This document shows positions 13,749 to 22,145 of a DNA stretch of 64,000 bases, one piece after another. The stretch is from assembly GCF_021568855.1 (NCBI RefSeq), contig NZ_JAKGUG010000004.1, forward strand, positions 1 to 64,000. Reading direction: 5' to 3'. Each line of letters starts with the position of its first letter. The first letter of the stretch is position 1. The DNA is from Dethiosulfovibrio russensis. GTDB taxonomy: Bacteria > Synergistota > Synergistia > Synergistales > Dethiosulfovibrionaceae. The notes under the pieces are model-generated. The model ran no database searches. It was not told where the DNA came from and worked only from the letters and a program-made list of their open reading frames with translations. The position numbers and the translations under genes are program-made.

Positions 13749-16313
13749 TTACACCTCCGCCAGGGAGAAACCTATTTTACCCTCAGTCTCCAACGGAACC
13801 GCCAGAGATGCCACGTTTTTCATGATGTCCTGAAGCTCGGCAAGGACCTCCTCCGATCGTTCTTCGGGACATTCACAGACTATCGAGTCATGGACCTGAA
13901 GGACCATCGACACGTCTGAATCCTCCGCAAAAGACCTGGAAACGGCTATCATGGCCTTTTTCGCCAGGTCAGCGGCAGTACCCTGTATCGGAGAATTTAT
14001 CGCCACCCTTCTGACATGGCCCCGATCCCTGGCATTGCCGGTGACTACCTCCTCCAGAGGCCTTATCCTTCCGAACAAGGTCTCGGTGTAGCCCCTGGCG
14101 ATCGCCACGTCGGCGCTCTTGGTCACGTAGGCCTCTACACCGGGAAGGGCAGCAAAATAACGGGACATTATCCTGTCCGCCTCGGATCGTCCGACTCCCA
14201 ATCTCTTGGCTAAACCGAAGGCGCTCATGCCGTAGAGAAGTCCGAAGGTCACCATCTTGGCGGAACGCCGCAGCTCTTTGGTAACCATAGAGGGGTCCAC
14301 CCCGAAGACCATGGATGCCGTTTCTGTGTGGATATCCCTGCCGGAGCGGAATACGTCGGCCAACCTTTTTTCTCCCGATATATGGGCCAAGACCCTCAAC
14401 TCTACCTGAGAGTAGTCGGCGGCGACGAAACATCGCCCTTTCTCCCTCGGGATCAGAGATCTTTTTATCCTATCGGACCATTCTCCGTATGCCGGCAGAT
14501 TCTGCAGGTTGGGATCTCTGCTGCTGAGCCTGCCTGTACCGGTGGTATCGCTCTCGAAGGTGCTGCGTATTATACCGTCCTCACAGACGGAACTCATCAG
14601 GGGCAGGGCAAAACCACTGGACATCTTTGACAGGGCTCTATGCTCCAGCAACATGGACGGAACGGCGTTGTGAGGCTTCGGAAGTTCCGACAGCTGCTCC
14701 AACACCGTGACGTCCGTAGAGTATCCGGTCTTCGTCTTCTTAACAGGAGGAAGACCGAGCCTCTCGAAAAGAAGGGTCCCGACCTGTTTGGGAGAGTTGA
14801 GGTTTATCGATTCTCCGGCAGCGGAGGTTATCTCCTCCACTATCAGCTCTAAACGTTCTTTTAGATCCGATATGACGTCTTGAAGAACGGGTTCCTCCAG
14901 CTTTATGCCGGATTTTTCCATCGATACCAGGACTGGGACCAAGGGCATATCTATATCGTACAAGACCTCGGAGAGCCCTCTGGACTCAATCGTTTGAGAT
15001 AGATCGTCTCGAAGACGCCATAACGCCATCGCCCGTTCCTCCGTGGACTCGGGACAGTCGTCTACCATGACCGACGGCATATCGTGAGAGGCTTTGTCTG
15101 GATGAAGCAGATAATCGACGCTCCTGAGATCCCATACCCTGGAATGATCCAAAGGGACTCCCATGGCGACCAGCAATCTCTTGTAATCCGAGGTAACCAC
15201 CGAGCCCCTCTCCAGCCAGGAATATAACTCTGAGGGCATCTCGCTACCGGACCAGAACCGTCCGTCCTCGGCACACACCACCAGAGGATCGGCCACAAGC
15301 GACAAGGGATACTCTCCGGTCCACTCGCCGTGAAAGGCAAGCTCGTCGCACATCAGGAGCTCGTCCAGCTCGACAGATTTAAGCTCCACCAAAGGGAGAG
15401 ACGGGGCTTCTTTCTCTACCGAGGAGCCTCCGGAAAAACTCGCCTCTCCACAGATGAGATCTCCCATCGATCTCTCAAGGGAGCTCATACCCAGCTCCCG
15501 ACAGAGAGCGACGAAACCGTCCGGATCGGGAACGCTGCACACCAGGTCGACATCGTCCGGAGCCCCATCGACGCTTAAAGTCGTAAGCATAAGGGACTTC
15601 CTGGCCAAGTCCGCGTTTTCCTCCAGTTTTTTTCTCTGACCGGCGGTCAGATCCGCCGTATGGGCCAATATTCCCTCCAGGTCTCCGTATTTCCCGAGCA
15701 GCCTTCGAGCGGTCTTATCGCCAATGCCAGGCACACCCGGTACGTTGTCCACGCTATCTCCGACCAAAGCCAGATAGTCGGCCATCCTGGCGGGAGGAAA
15801 ACCATATTCTCCCTGAAAGGTCTCTGCGTCCCACCGGTTGAAGGAAGAGATTCCTTTGCCCGGTCTTATCACCGTTATCCCTTCGTCCAGTATCTGAAGC
15901 ATGTCCTTATCGGACGTGACCACCAGAACGGGGGTACCCTTCTCCGCATACTCCCTGGAAACGGCGCCTATGACGTCGTCGGCCTCGACGCCGGGACGAC
16001 ATATCACCGGAATACCCAAAAGCCCCAGCATTTTCTTCAATATCGGAAGCTGTACCTTGAACTCCTCCGGGGTAGGTTTTCTCCCCTTTTTGTATTCGTC
16101 GAACATCTCGTGACGGAAGGTCTTTCCAGGGGCGTCGAAAACCACCGAGAGAGACTCGGGAGCCCACTCTTTTTTGATCTTGGAAAGCATGTTGAAAAAC
16201 CCGACCAAGGCGTTGGTCGAAGTTCCATCCGGAGCGGTCAGTTCAGGAATGGCGTAAAAGGCCCTGAAGGCAAGGCCGTGTCCGTCCACGAACATAATAG
16301 GTCCTTCGGTCAT
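13749..16313 (-). CDS. polA: DNA polymerase I
   Basis: The 854-residue protein starts behind GAGGAGGAGAG. The N-terminal 5' nuclease (about 1-290) has FVDGHGLAFRAFYA, VVTSDKDMLQ and LVGDSVDNVPGVPGIG. The middle domain, about 310-480, has lost the proofreading acidic residues: the place of D-x-E is taken by AFHGEW. The C-terminal polymerase has motif A FVAADYSQVELRVLAH, motif B RRSAKMVTFGLLYGMSAFGL and motif C VLQVHDSIVCE. It therefore resembles Taq polymerase in having no evident 3'-5' exonuclease. It performs gap filling and primer removal. It is divergent from gltX. Confidence 0.97.
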   Translation of the reverse strand: MTEGPIMFVDGHGLAFRAFYAIPELTAPDGTSTNALVGFFNMLSKIKKEWAPESLSVVFDAPGKTFRHEMFDEYKKGRKPTPEEFKVQLPILKKMLGLLGIPVICRPGVEADDVIGAVSREYAEKGTPVLVVTSDKDMLQILDEGITVIRPGKGISSFNRWDAETFQGEYGFPPARMADYLALVGDSVDNVPGVPGIGDKTARRLLGKYGDLEGILAHTADLTAGQRKKLEENADLARKSLMLTTLSVDGAPDDVDLVCSVPDPDGFVALCRELGMSSLERSMGDLICGEASFSGGSSVEKEAPSLPLVELKSVELDELLMCDELAFHGEWTGEYPLSLVADPLVVCAEDGRFWSGSEMPSELYSWLERGSVVTSDYKRLLVAMGVPLDHSRVWDLRSVDYLLHPDKASHDMPSVMVDDCPESTEERAMALWRLRDDLSQTIESRGLSEVLYDIDMPLVPVLVSMEKSGIKLEEPVLQDVISDLKERLELIVEEITSAAGESINLNSPKQVGTLLFERLGLPPVKKTKTGYSTDVTVLEQLSELPKPHNAVPSMLLEHRALSKMSSGFALPLMSSVCEDGIIRSTFESDTTGTGRLSSRDPNLQNLPAYGEWSDRIKRSLIPREKGRCFVAADYSQVELRVLAHISGEKRLADVFRSGRDIHTETASMVFGVDPSMVTKELRRSAKMVTFGLLYGMSAFGLAKRLGVGRSEADRIMSRYFAALPGVEAYVTKSADVAIARGYTETLFGRIRPLEEVVTGNARDRGHVRRVAINSPIQGTAADLAKKAMIAVSRSFAEDSDVSMVLQVHDSIVCECPEERSEEVLAELQDIMKNVASLAVPLETEGKIGFSLAEV

Positions 16314-16404
16314 ATCTCTCCTCCTCTTTCACATGTTTAAGGTATAATGTCCTCTTGACGCCATCAATTGTACCAAGCAAACGATAAACAGGGAGGAACG
16401 GAAT

Positions 16405-17739
16405 ATGTCTAAAACCGTAAGAGTCCGATTCGCCCCCAGTCCGACCGGGGCTCTTCATATCGGTGGGGCCCATACAGCGTTGTTCAACTGGCTCTGGGCC
16501 CGACACATGGGAGGAAAATTCATCCTGAGGATCGAGGACACCGACCAGGTTCGCTCCACCAAGGAATACGAGGATACCATCATGGCCGGAATGAAGTGGA
16601 TGAACCTCGATTGGGACGAGGGTCCCGATATCGGAGGAGATTTCGGCCCATACCGCCAGACCGAAAGGCTTCATCTTTACAGAAAATACGCCGACGAACT
16701 GTTGGAGAGAGGGCTGGCCTACAAAGACGGCGATGCGATCATCTTCAAGGTTCCCCTGGGAGAAAACATCGGCTTCGAGGACATGGTGTACGGATCGATC
16801 GACGTAGTCAGCGACTCGCTGAAGGACGGCAGGACCGGTCAGATGAAGGACATCGTCCTGATGAAGAGCGATGGAATGCCTACCTACAACTACGCCGTAG
16901 TGGTGGACGACCACACCATGGGCATAACCCACGTAATAAGGGGCGAGGACCATATATCCAATACTCCCAAGCAGGTGCTCCTGTACAAGGCATTGGGCTG
17001 GGAATTGCCTACCTTCGCCCATCTCCCGATGATACTCGGAAAGGACAAGAAGAAGCTATCCAAACGCCATGGGGCAACCAGCGTCTACGAATACAGGGAC
17101 ATGGGCTATATGCCGGACTCGGTGTTCAACTTCCTGGCCCTGTTGGGATGGGCTCCATCCGGAGACAGAGAGATCTTCGACAGAGATCTGGCCATAACCG
17201 AGTTCGACCTTAAGGACGTCAACAGAAAACCCTCGGTTTTCGACATGGATAAACTCAACTACGTCAACCAGGGACATCTCCACGCCCTCCCCACCGCAAA
17301 GAAGATCGAGATGCTGGCACCTTTTTGGGAGGAGGCAGGCATAGACCTTTCCTCCGTAGACGAGAGCTATATGGAAAAGGCCTTCGATCTCATGGGAGGG
17401 AGGGGCAGGACCGTCAAGGACCTGGCGGAGTTCACCGACTACTTCCTCGATTTCGCTCCTGTGACGAAAAGATACGATGGAGAGGTCTCCGACGAAACCA
17501 GAAAGACCCTCCAGGGGTTTTTCTCCGATATGATGAAACTGGACACATGGACGGCATCGTCCATGGAGACCTTCGCAAGGGACTGGACCAAGGAAAAAGG
17601 GGTCAAGTTGAAGGACGTCGCCATGCCTATGAGGTTCGCCATAACGGGACACAAGGTAAGTCCGGGGATCTTCGAGCTAGCCGAGTTCATGGGCAAAGAG
17701 GAGATCAAACGCAGGTTGTCCCACTACGGATTCCTGTAA
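16405..17739 (+). CDS. gltX: Glutamyl-tRNA synthetase
   Basis: This class I synthetase of 444 residues follows CAGGGAGGAACGG. The HIGH-type motif is PSPTGALHIGG (about 12-22) and the KMSKS motif is KKLSKRHG near residue 215. RIEDTDQ binds the glutamate and ATP region. The C-terminal anticodon-binding domain is somewhat short; many GluRS are 460-490 residues. Since gatCAB lies at 60304-63538, this enzyme may be non-discriminating and also charge tRNA-Gln with glutamate for transamidation. A TATAAT box at 16343-16348 lies upstream without a clear -35. Confidence 0.97.
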   Translation: MSKTVRVRFAPSPTGALHIGGAHTALFNWLWARHMGGKFILRIEDTDQVRSTKEYEDTIMAGMKWMNLDWDEGPDIGGDFGPYRQTERLHLYRKYADELLERGLAYKDGDAIIFKVPLGENIGFEDMVYGSIDVVSDSLKDGRTGQMKDIVLMKSDGMPTYNYAVVVDDHTMGITHVIRGEDHISNTPKQVLLYKALGWELPTFAHLPMILGKDKKKLSKRHGATSVYEYRDMGYMPDSVFNFLALLGWAPSGDREIFDRDLAITEFDLKDVNRKPSVFDMDKLNYVNQGHLHALPTAKKIEMLAPFWEEAGIDLSSVDESYMEKAFDLMGGRGRTVKDLAEFTDYFLDFAPVTKRYDGEVSDETRKTLQGFFSDMMKLDTWTASSMETFARDWTKEKGVKLKDVAMPMRFAITGHKVSPGIFELAEFMGKEEIKRRLSHYGFL

Positions 17740-17760
17740 TATCCGGGGATACGAACGTAA

Positions 17761-17804
17761 AAAGAGAGAGGGAGCCGATGATAAAATCGGCTCCCTCTCT
17801 CTTT
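17761..17804. terminator. Strong terminator between gltX and mbhN
   Basis: A perfect 18-bp stem, 17761-17778 with 17787-17804, has an eight-base loop and A/T-rich ends, and lies between convergent genes. It can serve gltX and the mbh operon. Confidence 0.9.
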
Positions 17805-17840
17805 TAGATCTAGATCGATCTCAACCGATCGAGGACGGAT

Positions 17841-18530
17841 TTACCCCTCAGGGGTGTACTCATCCTCTTCGATCGCTCCCTTGGGACATTTGGAGGCACA
17901 TACGCCACACCCCACGCATTTCTCCGGGTCTATGACGTGCTTCTCCTTTATCTTGCCCTCTATGGCACCTACGGGACAGGCCTTCGCACATATAGTACAG
18001 CCGATGCAGTCTTCTTCCCTGACACGGTAGACTTTCTTAGATTGGGTCTTAGGAGCTTCGACCTCATCGGGAACCTCGCCCTTTCTATAGGTCCACTCGC
18101 TCTGGAAGGGCTTACGATCGGCCTTACCGGTATCCAAGGTCACGTTTGACTTTCTCTCATAGGTGGATATGGCGAAATCGCAGGTCATAGTCAGAGCATC
18201 GACCGGACAGATATCGTTGCACTGAGCACAGAAACAGCACCTGTCGTTGTGAACGATTATCTTTTTCGGATCCTCCGGAGCCCTCTCTATGGCGTTCGCA
18301 GGACAGACCTTCATGCACATTCCGCAGCCTATGCACTTCTCTCTGTCGTAACCGACCTTGCCTCTGAAACGTCCCCAGGTTTCGACCGGATCGTTCAGGT
18401 CGATCTCTCCCTTGGAGGCTGCCTCCAAGGCTCCGGTCAGATCGTCTGGCATATGAGAGACCGGGTAGGGGTTGGTGAAGGCCTTCTTGAAAAGATGTCG
18501 CAGTATCTGTACCGACATGGCGTTCAGCAT
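17841..18530 (-). CDS. mbhN: Mbh hydrogenase subunit N: NuoI-like ferredoxin with four 4Fe-4S motifs
   Basis: The 229-residue protein is the electron-entry subunit, related to NuoI and EchF. It has four complete CxxCxxCxxxC motifs: C66-C76, C98-C108, C175-C185 and C205-C215. Classical MbhN/NuoI carries only the first two, so residues about 165-220 are an added bacterial-type ferredoxin module, linked by a hydrophilic stretch. Last gene of the 14-gene operon, 12 bases after mbhM. It should pass electrons from reduced ferredoxin to MbhJ. Confidence 0.93.
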   Translation of the reverse strand: MLNAMSVQILRHLFKKAFTNPYPVSHMPDDLTGALEAASKGEIDLNDPVETWGRFRGKVGYDREKCIGCGMCMKVCPANAIERAPEDPKKIIVHNDRCCFCAQCNDICPVDALTMTCDFAISTYERKSNVTLDTGKADRKPFQSEWTYRKGEVPDEVEAPKTQSKKVYRVREEDCIGCTICAKACPVGAIEGKIKEKHVIDPEKCVGCGVCASKCPKGAIEEDEYTPEG

Positions 18531-18542
18531 GATCTCACCCCC

Positions 18543-19541
18543 CTAATGCAGCAAAACGTCCACGGAAATGAGGATCATCCCGGCCAGCGAGAGAGCCCCA
18601 ACCTGAGCCCAATAAAAATGGGATGCCTGCCATATTTTCAGACGTCCGAAAGCGGTCCTAAGGAAGGTCACGCCGAAAACCTCGACGAGAAAAACCTTTA
18701 CCCAGAACCAGGGGAAATCGATTATGGCCATCGGCACTCCGGAAAGGCCTATAGCCTTACCCAAAGAGAAGGGAAAGAACAGGCTTACGACCAATGCGGA
18801 TATGGCAGCTCCCCTTAGGTTGAAACCTATGTGAAGCAAAGCCAGGTTTACCCCGGAATACTCCACCGTAACACCTTCCAGTATCTCCGTCTTGGCCTCC
18901 GGTATATCCATGAGCCCCTTACCGGTCTCTCCCGGTATAACCGTTAGAATAGCTACAAACAGACATATCAATCCGAGGAAACCTGCTTTGCCAACCACGG
19001 ACCAGACAGAGGTCGCGACGTAGGTCTCCAGGGAGAAGGGATGTCCCGGCATCCCCAGCTTATAGGCGAACCAAGCCAGGGTAGAAACGACTATCGCCAG
19101 TGGTACCTCGTAGCTCATCATGAGAATCATCTCTCTCTGAGCTCCTACGTTAGCTATGGGAGAACCGCTGGCAAAACCTCCTACCGCCACGGCTACCCCA
19201 GAAAGACTGAGCAGATAGAGGATCAGAATGAGATCGCCGCTACCGTTAAGCACCGGGGGAAGAGAGCCCATCGGGATGTACATGAAGACCATCATACTGG
19301 CGACCATCGCCACCCAGGGACCGCCGTGGAAAAAGACCGGGGTCGCCCAACGGGGAACGATATTCTCCTTACCCAAAAGCTTCAGGATGTCGTATACGGG
19401 CTGAAGCAGGGGCGGGCCGATACGACGCTGCATGACGGCGTGAAGTTTTCTGTCAACTCCCTCGAAAAGCACCGCGAAAACGGTTATGAGAAGCATCAGG
19501 GCGATCCCCGCGATCACCCGCATAACAAGACCGAGTATCAT
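18543..19541 (-). CDS. mbhM: Mbh hydrogenase subunit M: NuoH-like membrane subunit
   Basis: The 332-residue integral membrane protein has about eight hydrophobic helices. It carries family signatures such as MQRRIGPPLLQPVYDILKLL near the N-terminus, EVPLAIVVSTLAW, and MDIPEAKTEILEGVTVEYSG, the conserved charged loop of NuoH/EchB that faces the quinone-like cavity. It anchors the peripheral hydrogenase arm and couples it to the antiporter module. The start overlaps the mbhL stop by four bases. Confidence 0.95.
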   Translation of the reverse strand: MILGLVMRVIAGIALMLLITVFAVLFEGVDRKLHAVMQRRIGPPLLQPVYDILKLLGKENIVPRWATPVFFHGGPWVAMVASMMVFMYIPMGSLPPVLNGSGDLILILYLLSLSGVAVAVGGFASGSPIANVGAQREMILMMSYEVPLAIVVSTLAWFAYKLGMPGHPFSLETYVATSVWSVVGKAGFLGLICLFVAILTVIPGETGKGLMDIPEAKTEILEGVTVEYSGVNLALLHIGFNLRGAAISALVVSLFFPFSLGKAIGLSGVPMAIIDFPWFWVKVFLVEVFGVTFLRTAFGRLKIWQASHFYWAQVGALSLAGMILISVDVLLH

Positions 19542-20779
19542 GCTCCCATCAGCCTCCTCGTCTTATCAGTCTTCTCTCGGCAGAGCTTCAGCAGGTCGGC
19601 CTTGGTCACTACGGACTTCGTGCCGGAGCTCGTGTCGGAAAGGACCATCCTCTCCATACAGGAGATACAGGGATCGATACTGTTGATTATCAACGGAGCA
19701 TCGGCCAGCTCGTTATCCTTGAACATCAGAGGCCAAGACACGGCATTGCTGTAGGTGGGAGCCCTCACCTTCCACCACTGAACGTTCTCCTGCTGAGCCT
19801 TCAGACCGACCGCGTGGGTATCGTCGCCTCTGGGAGCCTCGATACATCCGTATCCGACCCCTTCCGCCTTTTTGAGAACGGTTAGAAGCTTGTTCACCTT
19901 GGGCTCGAAGGTTATAGGACCCTCGGGAAGCCCCTCCATTATCTTCTCCAGGATATCCAACGACTGAAGGACCTCGTATACCCTAACGAGAAAGCGATCG
20001 TAAACGTCGCCATGGACCTCGCCGGTGTAATCCTGAGGCACGACCGGCTCGACGTGAATATCGCAGTAAGCGTCATATGGCGCAGACCAACGGACGTCGG
20101 CCCGGACTCCGCTACCTCGGGAGGTAGGCCCTAAAGCACAGTACTTTATGGCCTGCTCGGTGGTAAGAACTCCGACGTCTCTGAGACGGGCCCTGACCAC
20201 CGGATCGTTTATCGCCGCCTCATAGAAGGAGGCAAACTCGTTTCTGTAGTAATGGATCATATCCATTACTGTTCTCTCCACCGCCGGAGTAACGTCCCAA
20301 CGAACTCCGCCCACGGTGGTTACGGCATAGTTTACCCTGTTCCCCGAAAGGGCCTCGAGAACATCCATGACCTTCTCTCTCAACATCATCCCTAGATGGA
20401 AGGCGCTGTCGAAACCGATGGTGTAACAGGCCACCCCGGACCAGAGTATATGGGAATGAATCCTCTCCAGTTCGAGGACCATGGACCTTATGTACTGGGC
20501 TCTGATCGGAACCTCTATCTGGGCGGCATCCTCCACGGCCTTAACGAAAGCTATGGCGTGGCTGAAGGAACAGATACCGCAGACCCTCTCGGCCAGGTAT
20601 ATCACCTGTATCGGATTTCTCTCCCTTGCCATAAACTCCACCCCTCGGTGGATGGCTCCTGGACGAATTACCGCGTCTTTTATGTGTTCTCCCTCGATAT
20701 CCAGCCACGCGGTGATGGGCTCTTTCAGCCCTACGTGAACCGGACCGATGGGAAGTTTATAGGTTTTAGTCTCGCTCAT
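19538..20779 (-). CDS. mbhL: Mbh hydrogenase subunit L: [NiFe] catalytic large subunit
   Basis: The 413-residue protein belongs to group 4 [NiFe] hydrogenases (NuoD-like). Both nickel-ligand pairs are present: RVCGIC (C67, C70) and DPCISC (C371, C374). It should therefore be a real H2-evolving hydrogenase and not an MbxL/MbsL-type sulfur-reducing paralogue, which lacks some of these cysteines. A 36-residue tail after R377 may be removed during maturation, as known for related enzymes. No maturation genes (hyp) are in the window. Confidence 0.95.
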   Translation of the reverse strand: MSETKTYKLPIGPVHVGLKEPITAWLDIEGEHIKDAVIRPGAIHRGVEFMARERNPIQVIYLAERVCGICSFSHAIAFVKAVEDAAQIEVPIRAQYIRSMVLELERIHSHILWSGVACYTIGFDSAFHLGMMLREKVMDVLEALSGNRVNYAVTTVGGVRWDVTPAVERTVMDMIHYYRNEFASFYEAAINDPVVRARLRDVGVLTTEQAIKYCALGPTSRGSGVRADVRWSAPYDAYCDIHVEPVVPQDYTGEVHGDVYDRFLVRVYEVLQSLDILEKIMEGLPEGPITFEPKVNKLLTVLKKAEGVGYGCIEAPRGDDTHAVGLKAQQENVQWWKVRAPTYSNAVSWPLMFKDNELADAPLIINSIDPCISCMERMVLSDTSSGTKSVVTKADLLKLCREKTDKTRRLMGA

Positions 20780-20789
20780 AGTAGCCCTC

Positions 20790-21350
20790 CTAGGAGAGAT
20801 CCTCTACCAGGTCTTCGCCCGGAGCCGTCTCGTCCCTGCGCCAGGGGAAGACTTCCCTGTTCCAATCATCGGGCAAAAAGACGAGGGCCTTGTTGGGAAG
20901 ACCTATGTGGTCCACTCCGAACATCTCCTGAATCTCCCTCTCGCTGTACTCGACTCCCGGAATACGGCTGAAAAGCGAATCCACAGTGAGATCGTCTTTC
21001 GGCACATGGACGCATACCGTGACGTGAAGGCTGACGCCCCTCTCTACGGCTCTGTAAAGGTCGAAGTGATAGTAAAGGGAGATATGATCGCCCTCGTCGT
21101 CTCCGGAAACCACGTGAAAGTTCGGAAAATCAAACTTTCCCAGCTCGTCCACAAAATCCAGAAGGCGACTCTTGCCGATGGTCATCCACAGATGGTGACT
21201 GGTAACCTCACCGGAGCTTCCCTCGGAAAAATCCCTCAGATCCACGTAGGACAGGTCGTCTCCGAACACACCTTGAAGATGGTCAGCCAGCTCCTGTGGA
21301 GTTTTTACCACCTTTTCCCTGTCTATAAAGCAGTCCATAGGATCAAGCAC
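20790..21350 (-). CDS. mbhK: Mbh hydrogenase subunit K: NuoC-like
   Basis: The 186-residue soluble protein contains the 30-kDa-subunit signature: HLWMTIGKS near the start, YHFDLYRAVERGVSLHVTV in the middle, and the C-terminal block YSEREIQEMFGVDHIGLPNK, then LVFLPDDWNREVFPWRRDE. It is a structural subunit next to MbhL in the peripheral arm. It overlaps mbhJ by eight bases and ends ten bases before mbhL. Confidence 0.93.
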   Translation of the reverse strand: MLDPMDCFIDREKVVKTPQELADHLQGVFGDDLSYVDLRDFSEGSSGEVTSHHLWMTIGKSRLLDFVDELGKFDFPNFHVVSGDDEGDHISLYYHFDLYRAVERGVSLHVTVCVHVPKDDLTVDSLFSRIPGVEYSEREIQEMFGVDHIGLPNKALVFLPDDWNREVFPWRRDETAPGEDLVEDLS

Positions 21351-21798
21351 CAGCCTTTCTGAGCTCCGCCCTCTTGGCCTCCAGCTTCAAGACCGCCTTG
21401 GCAGCTCCCTCTATAATGGCCTCCGGTCTGGGAGGACAGCCATGGACGTAAACGTCCACCGGTATGATCCTGTCCACCGGTCCTACCAGGTTGTAGGACT
21501 TGAAGTAGACGTCCCCGGAACAGGCGCAGTTTCCGACAGCTATGACTACCTTCGGATCGGGTATCTGAGCGTATATGCGCTCCAACTTCTCCTTCATGAA
21601 ACGCGTAACAGGACCGGTAACCAAAAGGACATCGGCGTGACGAGGCGTCCCGGTAAGCTTCATGCCGAAACGCTCTATATCGTACCTGGGCGATACGGTG
21701 GAGACTATCTCTATATCGCACCCGTTACAGGACCCCGTGTTGGTCGAGAAAACCCACAGGGACTTTGGCAAAACCTGTAGCATAGTATCCAGCTTCAT
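21343..21798 (-). CDS. mbhJ: Mbh hydrogenase subunit J: NuoB-like small subunit
   Basis: The 151-residue protein holds the proximal 4Fe-4S cluster next to the [NiFe] site. Ligand motifs are SCNGCDIE (C24, C27), GNCACSGDVY and HGCPPRPE. This is the usual short form of group 4 hydrogenase small subunits, with no Tat signal, so the active site faces the cytoplasm. It starts 12 bases after mbhI. Confidence 0.95.
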   Translation of the reverse strand: MKLDTMLQVLPKSLWVFSTNTGSCNGCDIEIVSTVSPRYDIERFGMKLTGTPRHADVLLVTGPVTRFMKEKLERIYAQIPDPKVVIAVGNCACSGDVYFKSYNLVGPVDRIIPVDVYVHGCPPRPEAIIEGAAKAVLKLEAKRAELRKAGA

Positions 21799-21809
21799 TT
21801 AAGTCCCTC

Positions 21810-22145
21810 CTATAGGATGATCAGAACCATCAACAGGGCAGTGGTGACGAGAAACCAACCGACGTAGGTCACCGTTTGGCCTGAATGGAAGGCCACCAGT
21901 TTATCGTAATAGGGTTTCAGAGCCTTCCGGAACCCCCAGTAGGAAGAGCTGGCCGGAACCGTTATCTCCTCCGAATCGGGAAGTTCGTTTCCGGAAAAAT
22001 AGATCTGGTCCTGTTCGGTTCCCTTCTTGTAGTCCTGACGTCCTTGAGAACGAAGCCAGGTTGTCATGGCTCCTGCCAGTATGAAGAACAGTAGCCAGCT
22101 ACCGAAATCCCAATAGCCGAAACCGGTGAAAAGACTGCCGAACAT
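21810..22145 (-). CDS. mbhI: Mbh subunit I-like membrane protein
   Basis: The 111-residue protein has hydrophobic segments at about 12-28 (WLLFFILAGAMTTWL) and at the C-terminus (YVGWFLVTTALLMVLIIL), with a hydrophilic middle that includes FRKALKPYYDKLVAFHSGQ. Sequence conservation is modest, and the name rests mainly on its position between mbhH and mbhJ. In the archaeal complex, MbhI links antiporter and hydrogenase modules. Its start overlaps the mbhH stop. Confidence 0.8.
   Translation of the reverse strand: MFGSLFTGFGYWDFGSWLLFFILAGAMTTWLRSQGRQDYKKGTEQDQIYFSGNELPDSEEITVPASSSYWGFRKALKPYYDKLVAFHSGQTVTYVGWFLVTTALLMVLIIL

Noticed and set aside
16343-16348. TATAAT as a firm gltX promoter
   Set aside because: No acceptable -35 element lies 16-19 bases upstream, so it is mentioned only with the gene.
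19538-20779. The 14-gene operon as the sulfur-reducing Mbx/Mbs complex
   Set aside because: The large subunit retains both CxxC nickel-ligand pairs, and the gene order is that of mbh.
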